From positions 26,984 to 33,184 of the forward strand of contig DXMX01000017.1 of NCBI GenBank assembly GCA_019413955.1: a DNA stretch of 6,201 nucleotides. The letters are read 5' to 3'. Position numbers and translations under genes: made by a program. Below, piece after piece: positions 1-6,187 of this stretch. The stretch is from Collinsella sp. (GTDB lineage Bacteria; Actinomycetota; Coriobacteriia; Coriobacteriales; Coriobacteriaceae). Each line of letters opens with the position of its first letter. The first letter of the stretch is position 1. The notes under the pieces were generated by a model. It saw nothing but the letters and a program-made list of their open reading frames with translations, was not told where the DNA came from and ran no database searches.

Positions 1-68
1 GGACGTTCCGGAGAGAAGCCCCCGTCACGCCCCCGGATTCCCGGTGGGAGTTCTAGACCTTGTCGGCC
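1..68. other. Region downstream of groEL, no gene
   Basis: These bases follow the groEL stop codon. They are rich in short C and G runs and include two copies of CCCCCG at about 20-25 and 30-35, and a small CCGG-ATTC-CCGG hairpin. I see no convincing terminator with a T-tract after groEL, so its transcript probably ends beyond the window edge or by another mechanism. Confidence 0.5.
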
Positions 69-1706
69 TTAGTACATACCGCCGCCCTGCTGACCAGCGG
101 TAGCAGCAGCGATAGCATCCTCAAGCTGAGTGTTCTTGGGCACATCGGAGACGGTAGCCTCGGTGATGAGAATCAGGCTGGCGACAGAAGCAGCGTTCTG
201 CAGGGTGACGCGGCTGACCTTGACGGGGTCGAGGACGCCCATCTCGATCATGTCGCCCCACTCGCCGTTGGCAGAGTTGAGACCCTGGCCGGCGGGCAGC
301 TCGGCAACCTTGTCGACCACGACAGCGCCCTCAAAACCAGCGTTCTTGGCGATGGTAGCGACCGGAGCAGTCAGAGCCTTCTTGACGATGTCGACACCGA
401 TCTTCTCCTCGGGGTCGTCGAGCTCAACGGCGTCGAGCGCAGGAGCAGCGTCCATGAAGGCGACGCCGCCACCGGCGACAATGCCCTCCTCGACAGCAGC
501 GCGGGTTGCCTGCAGGGCGTCCTCGACGCGGTGCTTGATCTCCTTGAGCTCGGACTCGGTAGCAGCGCCGACCTTGATGACGGCAACGCCACCGGAGAGC
601 TTGGCCAGGCGCTCCTGGAGCTTCTCACGGTCGAAGTCAGAGGTGGTGTTCTCCATCTCACCCTTGATCTGAGCGATACGAGCGTCGATGGCCTCCTTGG
701 AGCCAGCGCCGCCGACGACGACGGTGTTGTCCTTGGAGATGGTGACGGACTTAGCGGTACCGAGCATATCGGCGGTGATGTCAGCGACCTTCACGCCCAG
801 CTCGTCCAGGGCAGCCTGGCCGCCGGTGAGGACGGCGATGTCCTCCAGGATGCGCTTGCGGCGATCGCCGTAGCCCGGGGCCTTGACGGCGCAGACGTTG
901 AGGGCGCCACGGATCTTGTTGAGGACCAGGGTAGGCAGAGCCTCGCCATCGATGTCCTCAGCGATGATGAGCAGGCCACGGCCAGCGCGCTGGACAGCCT
1001 CGAGAACAGGCATGATGTCCTGGACGCTGGAGATCTTCTGGTCGGTGATGAGGATGTACGGATCCTTCATCACGGCCTCCATGCGGTCGTTGTCCGTGAC
1101 GAAGTAAGCGGAGACGTAGCCCTTGTCGAACTGCATGCCCTCGACGGTGTCGATGGTGATGTCGAACGTCTGGGAATCCTCGACGGTGATGACGCCGTCC
1201 TTGCCCACGACCTCCATGGCCTCGGCGATCTTCTCGCCGACCTCGGGGTCACCGGCGGAGATGGTACCGACGGAAGCAATCTGCTCCTTGGTCTCGACCG
1301 GCTTGGCCTGCTTCTTCATCTCGGCGACGGCGGCGTTGACGGCCTTGTCGATGCCGCGACGGATGGCCAGCGGGTTGGCGCCAGCGGCGACGTTGCGCAG
1401 GCCGTCGTTGACGATAGCCTGAGCGAGCAGGGTTGCGGTGGTGGTGCCGTCACCCACGGTGTCGTTGGTCTTGGTGGCGACCTCCTTCACCAGCTGGGCA
1501 CCCATGTTCTCGATGTTGTCCTCGAGCTCGATCTCCTTGGCGACAGAAACGCCGTCGTTGGTGATGGTCGGAGCACCGAACGTGCGCTGCAGCGCAACGT
1601 AGCGGCCCTTGGGGCCCATGGTGACGGTAACGGCGTCGGCCAGAGTGTTGACGCCCTTGGCAAGCTTAGCGCGGGCATCGGTGTTGAACGTAATGTTCTT
1701 TGCCAT
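69..1706 (-). CDS. groEL: Chaperonin GroEL (Hsp60, 60 kDa)
   Basis: GroEL is the barrel of the cytoplasmic chaperonin. It binds unfolded proteins and refolds them in an ATP-driven cycle capped by GroES. The 545-residue product has the normal family length and is complete. Visible in the translation are the ATP-site motif TMGPKGR (29-35), the DGVSVAKEIEL segment from 51, DGTTT at 86-90, and the catalytic aspartate in VEDALQATR (D396). The chaperonin signature AAVEEGIVAGGG lies at 403-414. The C-terminus is a short GGGMY tail in place of long GGM repeats. The ATG at 1706 is preceded by GGAGG (1717-1721, ten bases away), which fixes the start. It is the second gene of the groES-groEL operon, 96 bases after groES. 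No damage or missing residue was seen. Confidence 0.98.
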   Translation of the reverse strand: MAKNITFNTDARAKLAKGVNTLADAVTVTMGPKGRYVALQRTFGAPTITNDGVSVAKEIELEDNIENMGAQLVKEVATKTNDTVGDGTTTATLLAQAIVNDGLRNVAAGANPLAIRRGIDKAVNAAVAEMKKQAKPVETKEQIASVGTISAGDPEVGEKIAEAMEVVGKDGVITVEDSQTFDITIDTVEGMQFDKGYVSAYFVTDNDRMEAVMKDPYILITDQKISSVQDIMPVLEAVQRAGRGLLIIAEDIDGEALPTLVLNKIRGALNVCAVKAPGYGDRRKRILEDIAVLTGGQAALDELGVKVADITADMLGTAKSVTISKDNTVVVGGAGSKEAIDARIAQIKGEMENTTSDFDREKLQERLAKLSGGVAVIKVGAATESELKEIKHRVEDALQATRAAVEEGIVAGGGVAFMDAAPALDAVELDDPEEKIGVDIVKKALTAPVATIAKNAGFEGAVVVDKVAELPAGQGLNSANGEWGDMIEMGVLDPVKVSRVTLQNAASVASLILITEATVSDVPKNTQLEDAIAAATAGQQGGGMY

Positions 1707-1732
1707 GGTAGGTAATCCTCCAAAAGAAATGT

Positions 1733-1766
1733 GACTCGCGTCGCCGCTTCCGAGTCCTATGCGGCG
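1733..1766 (-). other. Interlocking stems between groES and groEL
   Basis: Two perfect 6-bp complementary pairs overlap here: GACTCG (1733-1738) with CGAGTC (1751-1756), and CGCCGC (1742-1747) with GCGGCG (1761-1766). One arm of the second pair sits in the loop of the first, so they either exclude each other or form an H-type pseudoknot with linkers of 3-4 bases. A further small hairpin, TCAGA-GAT-TCTGA, lies at 1785-1797. In the mRNA these follow the groES stop and end 11 bases before the groEL ribosome site. A role in mRNA stability or in the groES/groEL ratio is inference only. Confidence 0.35.
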
Positions 1767-1802
1767 GGCGCGTTCAAAGACGAATCAGAGATTCTGACGA
1801 GA

Positions 1803-2096
1803 CTAGGCCTCGACGACAGCGTAGATGTCGTCGGCGCGCATCAGCAGATACTTCTCGCCGTCGACCTTGACCTCGTTGCCACCGAACTTACCATAGATGA
1901 CAACGTCACCGACCTTGACGTCCATGGGGATGCGCTCACCCTTGTCGTTGACCTTGCCGGCGCCAACGGCAACGATGGTGCCGCGCTGCGGCTTCTCCTG
2001 GGCGTTGCTGGCGATATACAGACCAGAAGCGGTCTTCTGCTCGGCCTCGTCGGGCTTGACCAGAACACGATCTGCAAGCGGCTTCAAAGACGACAT
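1803..2096 (-). CDS. groES: Co-chaperonin GroES (Hsp10, 10 kDa)
   Basis: GroES is the heptameric lid that closes the GroEL cavity in the cytoplasm. The 97-residue product is full length for the family. It begins with the typical LKPLADRVLVKPDEAE strand. Residues of about 16-33 are the mobile loop that docks on GroEL, with the hydrophobic contact region SGLYI (24-28). These are followed by RGTIVAVGAGK (39-48), the roof loop, and VKVGDVVIYGKFGGNEV (60-76), ending in LLMRADDIYAVVE. The ATG at 2096 has a near-ideal AGGAGG (2105-2110) eight bases upstream. It is the first gene of the operon, with groEL following on the same strand. A 7-bp hairpin, a candidate promoter and a large inverted repeat lie upstream. 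Confidence 0.98.
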   Translation of the reverse strand: MSSLKPLADRVLVKPDEAEQKTASGLYIASNAQEKPQRGTIVAVGAGKVNDKGERIPMDVKVGDVVIYGKFGGNEVKVDGEKYLLMRADDIYAVVEA

Positions 2097-2118
2097 GCTT
2101 GTTTCCTCCTTTTTGGGC

Positions 2119-2137
2119 CGCGCGGTTATGCCGCGCG
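2119..2137 (-). promoter_or_regulatory. Hairpin in groES leader next to RBS
   Basis: CGCGCGG (2119-2125) and CCGCGCG (2131-2137) form a perfect 7-bp G+C stem with a 5-base loop, eight bases upstream of the groES AGGAGG. It should lie within the groES 5' leader. It does not cover the ribosome site, so an mRNA-stabilising or protein-binding role is more likely than direct blocking. Function is inferred. Confidence 0.4.
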
Positions 2138-2168
2138 AATTAACCCTTTTTGTTTGCGTACGCGTTGA

Positions 2169-2197
2169 ATGGTACCCACGAATGGCGGGTTATACAA
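2169..2197 (-). promoter_or_regulatory. Candidate groESL promoter (weak)
   Basis: On the minus strand, TTGTAT (2192-2197) and TACCAT (2169-2174) are separated by 17 bases, giving a leader of about 65 bases. The matches to the -35 and -10 consensus are only 3/6 and 4/6. TATAAC (2189-2194) is a better -10 match but has no good -35 at the right distance; a TTGACT lies only 8 bases before it. The neighbourhood (about 2189-2223) is the most A+T-rich stretch upstream of groES, so the promoter is probably here, but the exact site is uncertain. Confidence 0.3.
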
Positions 2198-2216
2198 CAC
2201 GGAGTCAAAAAATCTT

Positions 2217-2460
2217 ATTTTTTGGCACTTAGATTTTCTGAATGCCGGGGGATAACTTAGCGATGCCTCCCGTGTGGCTCCGGAGGGGCGGGGCATAAGG
2301 TTTCCTGCTCGGGCAGTCCTGCTCGCACGAAGGCCACGTTAAGTGGCCTTCGGCTCGTGCGGAACTCGCGATAAACCTTATGCCCCGCCCCTCCGGAGCC
2401 ACACGGGAGGCAGGTTAACTAATTCGGGCCCGGCATTCAGAAAAGTCAGTGCAGCAAAAT
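2217..2460. repeat. Large imperfect inverted repeat (snap-back element)
   Basis: Two arms mirror each other about a centre near 2338-2340. Perfect blocks are a 16-bp outer pair, TTTTCTGAATGCCGGG at 2234-2249 against 2429-2444, and a 40-bp inner pair at 2264-2303 against 2373-2412. Between these blocks lie 14 and 16 unmatched bases. The 69-base centre holds a nested hairpin (2325-2337 with 2343-2360, loop GTTAA, one 5-base bulge), a CTGC-TCGG-GCAG hairpin (2305-2316), and TCCTGCTCG twice (2303-2311, 2317-2325). Weaker symmetry continues outward: ATTTT-N3-GCACT at 2217-2229 matches AGTGC-N3-AAAAT at 2448-2460. There is no coding frame of note and no target-site duplication that I can see. It could be a MITE-like element, a species-specific intergenic repeat, or a structured RNA. 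The inverted structure is certain; its nature is not. Confidence 0.85.
2222..2248 (-). promoter_or_regulatory. Degenerate CIRCE-like operator (HrcA site?)
   Basis: The known CIRCE operator bound by the heat-shock repressor HrcA is TTAGCACTC-N9-GAGTGCTAA and commonly precedes groES. Here TTGGCACTT (2222-2230), nine bases, then GAATGCCGG (2240-2248) match 7/9 and 5/9 positions with the exact spacer. It lies about 125 bases before the groES start. The right half also belongs to an arm of the large inverted repeat, so the resemblance may be chance. No other CIRCE and no HspR-type (HAIR) site was seen. Confidence 0.3.
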
Positions 2461-2500
2461 GGCGATGCGGATAGCGACATGTGCATGGTTTTCGCTGCGC

Positions 2501-2533
2501 GCACGGGTCCCCTGGGGAGCACCGTGCATTTTT
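2501..2533 (+). terminator. Terminator-like hairpin on the plus strand
   Basis: GCACGG (2501-2506) pairs with CCGTGC (2522-2527), enclosing a second small stem (TCCC 2508-2511 with GGGA 2515-2518). It is followed directly by ATTTTT (2528-2533). This resembles an intrinsic terminator for rightward transcription, yet no plus-strand gene lies upstream. It could end a non-coding transcript crossing the large inverted repeat, block stray transcription, or be chance. Confidence 0.35.
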
Positions 2534-2855
2534 GGGAGTATTCAGCAGACTAGGACGGCTGCATACGTGCCGGACACACCATATTGGTCCCAAGGACGCC
2601 TTCGGCCGGCGATTTTGGTCGGCAGGCAAACCCCGTCAGGACAGAAAGGCATGCCTCACGCCGCACCGGAGCACAAAATGACGTCAATCTCTGCAACGTT
2701 ACTCAGCCGCAGCGGCACAGGCAGAGCTCGCACTCCGTTTTTTGCACGGCGCGGACGGGGGTACATCAGGATCCGGAAGAACATCCCAGCCTTTTTATGC
2801 AATTCGTAATGGAAAGTATGCAAAACACCTAGAGATAGCATTGCTGCTGTCCAAA

Positions 2856-2893
2856 TTGGGCGCGGGGCGGCGGCGCCTCCGCCCCGCGCCCAA
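2856..2893. repeat. 15-bp perfect GC-rich inverted repeat
   Basis: TTGGGCGCGGGGCGG (2856-2870) is the exact reverse complement of 2879-2893, with an 8-base loop. The stem is very stable but has no T-tract on either side, so it is not a standard terminator. It lies about 45 bases beyond the likely amidohydrolase terminator and may act as a backup stop, an mRNA 3'-end stabiliser or an intergenic repeat. Confidence 0.7.
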
Positions 2894-2935
2894 ATCAAGC
2901 AGGGCGGGGACGCTCCTAACGAACCCCCCATTTGC

Positions 2936-2987
2936 AAACAAACGCGGCTCGAGCGCCATCCCAAAATAAGCTGCCCGAGCCGCGTTT
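2936..2987 (-). terminator. Likely intrinsic terminator of the amidohydrolase gene
   Basis: AAACGCGGCTCG (2940-2951) and CGAGCCGCGTTT (2976-2987) form a perfect 12-bp stem with a 24-base loop. On the minus strand it begins about 20 bases after the amidohydrolase stop codon and runs into TTTGTTT. The position and tail fit a Rho-independent terminator. The long loop and interrupted T-tract are imperfect. Confidence 0.65.
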
Positions 2988-3006
2988 AACGGTAAGACAT
3001 GAATAC

Positions 3007-4644
3007 TTAGCGCTCGTAGATCAGGTTGCCGGCTAGGTAGGTGGCTTGGACTTTGGTGGCTTGGAGTTCTTGGGGGTCGATGGTGAGTGGGTTTTGGTCC
3101 AGGACTACCAGGTCGGCGTATTTGCCGGGTTCTAGGCTGCCGAGGTTTTGCTCGTCGCCCGCTGCATAGGCGCTGCCCAGGGTGTAGTTGCGCAGAGCCG
3201 TTGCCGCATCGATACGCTCGCTCGGCAGCCAACCGCCCTCGGGCCAGTGGCTGCGGGGGTCTTGGCGGGTGATAGCCGTGTAGAGCACGTTCATGCTGGT
3301 AACGGCTGTGATGGGGCTATCGGTGCCGAAGGCTTGGCGGATGCCGCGCTGCTTATAGGTCGCAAACGGCCACATGATGCGGCTACGCTCCAAGCCCAGG
3401 TCGCGCTCCGGACCACCCGGGTCGAGTGTGATATGACAGGGCTGGCTCGAGGCAATGACGTTGAGTTTGCGCAGACGATCGATGTCCTCGGGCAGCAGAT
3501 TCTCCAAATGCTCAAGCGTATTATGGCCGTGCTGGGGCAAGCCGTAGAGCTCTGCCGCCTCCTCAAAGATATCGAGTGCGGCATGGATGGCGCCGTCGCC
3601 GATAACGTGGATGCGCACGGTGTGGCCGCGCTCGGCTGCCGCCAGGACCAGCTTGCGCATGCGCTCGACGGGAACCGTCAGGCGACCTTGATCGCCCGGG
3701 AAGCGCGGGTTGGTATAGGGATCGGTGAGATAGGCCGTGTGTTCGCTCGAGACGCCGTCGAAGAACTGCTTAAAACCAGGCGCCGAGAGCAGCGCGTTGT
3801 TCGCGTAGCGGGTCTGCAGTTCTTCTAAGCGCGATTGGTCATCCAGCAACGTGGGGAACAGATGGGCACGGATGCCCAGTTTGCCAGCTGCCTGCAGTTT
3901 GTCGTAGACGTCATCGCGGATAAAATCGCAGCCCGGCATGGGCATGAGCGACATATCGCATATCGAGGTGATGCCCTGCTCGGCCATCCGCCTCATTTGA
4001 TCGGCGTAAGCGCTTGCGATGCGATCCTCGCCCAGCCACTCAAGGCAGCGCGGTAGCAGCTGCATAGCAGCTGCCTCGTGAGCAATGCCCGTGAGCTCGC
4101 CGTTTGCGTCCTTGTCGTAGCTGCCGCCCGCCGGCGGCTCACTGTCGCGCGTGACGCCGAGCGCCTCGAGTGCACGGCTGTTGAGCCAAAGCGTGTGCCC
4201 GTCGCCCGAATACATAACGCAGGGACGATCGGGGAATGCCACATCGAGCGACGCCTTGCTAGGATGCTCGGGCGGGTCCCAACGGTAGTCGCGCCAGCCC
4301 TGCGTCACAACCCAAGCGTCATCGGGCAGGTCCTGGGAAAACTCGCGCGCATGCTGCACCAGTGCCGCCTCTGACGTGCCCATATCCATGAGCATGTACG
4401 GCGAGGAGCCGACCGAGGTATGGAAAAAGTGCAGGTGCGCGTCATGGAAACCGGGGCAGACAAACTGCTCGCCGTAGTCGATAACCGGCGTGGCGGCAGG
4501 CGCGGCGGCAATCACGTCATCGGGCGCACCGACTGCGACGATACGGTCGCCTGCGATGGCAATCGCCAGCTCGCGGGCGGTATCGATGCCGTCTTGCGCG
4601 GTAAAGACGTTCTTAGAGCGGATAATCCGATCGATATGTTGCAT
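3007..4644 (-). CDS. YtcJ/NfdA-type metal-dependent amidohydrolase
   Basis: This is a cytoplasmic amidohydrolase-superfamily enzyme of the amidohydrolase 3 family. Characterised relatives include N-substituted formamide deformylase; the substrate here cannot be read from sequence. The 545-residue product matches the family length of about 530-550. A short beta-sandwich part (about 1-60) precedes the TIM-barrel, which carries the expected metal ligands: HDAHLH (H70, H72), K292 in FKQFFDGV, H346 in RIHVIGDGA, H379 in LEHL, and D442 in TDSPI. Also typical are GDGHTLWLNSRALE (147-160) and SSQPCH (399-404). GSLEPGKYADLVVLD closes the sandwich near 502-516. In-frame ATGs at 4644, 4650 and 4656 are possible; 4644 is chosen because GAGATGGGG lies 6-14 bases upstream. 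No signal peptide is seen. It is transcribed alone, divergent from the M20 gene. Confidence 0.9.
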   Translation of the reverse strand: MQHIDRIIRSKNVFTAQDGIDTARELAIAIAGDRIVAVGAPDDVIAAAPAATPVIDYGEQFVCPGFHDAHLHFFHTSVGSSPYMLMDMGTSEAALVQHAREFSQDLPDDAWVVTQGWRDYRWDPPEHPSKASLDVAFPDRPCVMYSGDGHTLWLNSRALEALGVTRDSEPPAGGSYDKDANGELTGIAHEAAAMQLLPRCLEWLGEDRIASAYADQMRRMAEQGITSICDMSLMPMPGCDFIRDDVYDKLQAAGKLGIRAHLFPTLLDDQSRLEELQTRYANNALLSAPGFKQFFDGVSSEHTAYLTDPYTNPRFPGDQGRLTVPVERMRKLVLAAAERGHTVRIHVIGDGAIHAALDIFEEAAELYGLPQHGHNTLEHLENLLPEDIDRLRKLNVIASSQPCHITLDPGGPERDLGLERSRIMWPFATYKQRGIRQAFGTDSPITAVTSMNVLYTAITRQDPRSHWPEGGWLPSERIDAATALRNYTLGSAYAAGDEQNLGSLEPGKYADLVVLDQNPLTIDPQELQATKVQATYLAGNLIYER

Positions 4645-4731
4645 GGGCATCCCCATCTCTGGCAGGAAATTCAACACCCCCGAGTGTACTCCCCCGCCCT
4701 TGTAACAAAACCCCAAGCGGCAAACGGCAAC

Positions 4732-4761
4732 TTTACCAGCCCTAGCGGCAGGTGGCATACT
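4732..4761 (+). promoter_or_regulatory. Candidate promoter of the M20 gene
   Basis: TTTACC (4732-4737) and CATACT (4756-4761) are 18 bases apart, each matching 4/6 consensus positions, and the -10 is preceded by TGG as in an extended -10. Transcription would start about 45 bases before the M20 ATG. No clear promoter was seen for the divergent amidohydrolase gene in the same 168-bp gap. Confidence 0.4.
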
Positions 4762-4812
4762 GGAGAGAGCCTGTACGATTTTGCGATCAACCCAGCAAGG
4801 AGCAAATCGACC

Positions 4813-6187
4813 ATGACGAAGACCAAGGCACAGCAGATTATGGCGGCGACCGAGGCTCGCGCGGCTGACGACGTCACCGCAGCCATCAAAGATATCGCTA
4901 CCGAGTTTGAACCCTATATCATCAAGCAGCGCCGCCACTTCCATAAGCACCCGGAGCTGAGCCTTGCCGAGGAGCGCACGACTTCTGACATCGCCAACCA
5001 GCTCGACGCCATGAATATCCCCTACGAGCGTCCCCTTAAGACGGGCCTTGTGGCAACCCTTCGCGGCACCGCGCCCGACGCCTATCGCGAGGACGGCACG
5101 CCACCGCATCCTGCTGCGCGCCGACATCGACGCCCTGCCCGTCACCGAGCAGACCGGCGAGGAGTTTGCCAGCGTCAACGAGGGCTGCATGCACGCCTGC
5201 GGCCACGACTGCCACATCGCCATGATGCTCGGCACGCTGCAAATCCTGCGCCATATGACCGACGACATCCACGGCGAAGTCCGCATCGTCTTCCAACCCA
5301 GCGAGGAAAACGGCCAGGGCGCCAAGCTCATGATCGGCACGGGCGTGCTCGACGGCGTCGATGGCGCCTACGCCGCGCACATCTGGAGTGAGGTCGACGC
5401 CGGCACCGTGAGCTGCGAGCCCGGGCCGCGCATGGCCAATACCGACTGGTTCCGCATCGACGTCCGCGGCACCTCGTGCCACGGTGCCATGCCCCAGCGC
5501 GGTCACGACGCCGTTATGGTTGCCGCCGAGATCGTCAACGCTCTGCAGACCATCGTTTCGCGCGAGATCAGTCCCTACGAGCCGGCCGTCATTACCGTCG
5601 GCGAGCTGCACGGCGGCACCGCGCGCAACGTTATCGCCGGCACGGCCTACCTCGCCGGCACGGTGCGCACCTACGGCGATTCGACCCACGAGGAAATGCC
5701 GGAGCTCATGCGCCGCATCGTGGAGCATACCGCGGCCGCCTTGGGCGCCGAGGCAAAGCTCACCGACTACACCATCGCCAACTACAAGGTCGAAAACGAT
5801 GCCGCCTCGAGCGAGCGCTGCCGCCAGGCAGTAATCAAATGCTTGGGCCCCACCGGCCAAGGCCATTACCGCGGCACGCTTTCGGGCGAGGATTTTTCGG
5901 AGTACCTGCGCCGCGTACCGGGCGTGCTCGCCTTTGTAGGTACGCGCAACCCCAAGATTGGCGCCACGTACGCCCAACATTCCTGCTTCTACAAGATCGA
6001 CGAGACTGTGCTGGCAAAGGGCTCCATGGTGGCCGCCCAGTATGCCATCGACTTTTTGGCCGAGCCCACACAAGAGGAGCTCGACGGCCCCGCGATCACC
6101 GCGGTCGCCGAAACCAACCCCGACCTGGCCGCCAAGTTGCGCTCTGCCAAGGCAACGACCGCCGAGGCTCGCGACGCCATCCATGAC
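4813..6187 (+). pseudogene. M20-family amidohydrolase/peptidase, frameshifted, 3'-partial
   Basis: M20D-type enzymes are two-metal hydrolases that cleave N-acyl amino acids or similar amides (hippurate hydrolase, IAA-amino acid hydrolase, N-acetyl-diaminopimelate deacetylase); the substrate here is unknown. The ATG at 4813 follows AAGGAG (4797-4802) by ten bases. The first frame carries RRHFHKHPELS and reads normally to T96 (codon 5098-5100). Family similarity then continues in the next frame from about 5102-5105 (RILLRADIDALPVTEQTG) without a stop to the contig end. That frame holds the metal-binding HACGHDCH (5192-5215), the catalytic PSEE (5297-5308), AAHIW, the dimerisation-domain SCHGAMPQRGHDAV, GGTARNVIAGT and QHSCFYKIDE, so every catalytic motif is present. 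As written, the first frame would make only 192 residues, ending at 5391. The change equals one inserted base or two lost. Joined, at least 458 residues are encoded, with an extra tail of about 45 residues after the catalytic domain; the stop codon is missing. Confidence 0.85.

Larger units (their letters stand above)
2461..2935. other. Gene-free stretch with scattered small hairpins
   Basis: About 475 bases lie between the large inverted repeat and the terminator of the amidohydrolase gene. Open frames of up to about 116 codons exist on both strands, but they overlap each other, lack convincing ribosome sites and give low-complexity Arg/Pro/Ser-rich products with no recognisable domain. The stretch holds several small hairpins at 2581-2630 (ACCA-TAT-TGGT, GTCC-CAA-GGAC, GCCGGC-N7-GTCGGC) and the palindromes GGCATGCC (about 2648) and TGACGTCA (about 2679). 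TATGCAA occurs twice exactly 21 bases apart (2796-2802, 2817-2823). I recognise no known RNA family or gene remnant. Confidence 0.5.

Noticed and set aside
60..1715. Long open frame (551 codons) on the plus strand opposite groEL
   Set aside because: It is antisense to an unmistakable GroEL. Its product is a repetitive Asp/Leu/Gly/Val-rich shadow of the GC-biased codons, with no domain and no ribosome site.
2304..2372. Centre of the large inverted repeat read as a simple bidirectional terminator
   Set aside because: The stems are not followed by T-tracts on either strand, and no gene ends next to it.
2625..2650. GGCAAACCCCG, reminiscent of an RNase P RNA segment
   Set aside because: Other universally conserved RNase P blocks such as GAGGAAAGTCC are absent on both strands nearby.
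2766..2792. Resemblance to the SRP RNA core (CCGGAAG loop) around 2772
   Set aside because: Only the tetraloop-like bases match; the conserved flanking AGCAGCC-type segment and long complementary arms are absent.
2459..2809. 116-codon plus-strand open frame in the gene-free stretch
   Set aside because: It overlaps several other frames, has no ribosome site I can see, spans the terminator-like hairpin, and gives a product without recognisable features.
4420..4812. Upstream extension of the M20 frame on the plus strand
   Set aside because: It would run antisense through the amidohydrolase start, whereas the ATG at 4813 has a good ribosome site and a normal family N-terminus.
5092..5108. Programmed ribosomal frameshift in the M20 gene
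   Set aside because: There is no slippery heptamer, no internal ribosome-like stimulator placed before a stop, and M20 enzymes are not known to need frameshifting.
4645..5340. N-terminal extension of the amidohydrolase up to 5340
   Set aside because: The extension would overlap the divergent M20 gene and encodes no family sequence; homology-like residues begin at MQHID or a few codons before it.
5036..6184. Long open frame (382 codons) on the minus strand opposite the M20 gene
   Set aside because: It is antisense to clear M20 motifs and is an Ala/Gly/Val/Asp-rich shadow with no recognisable domain.
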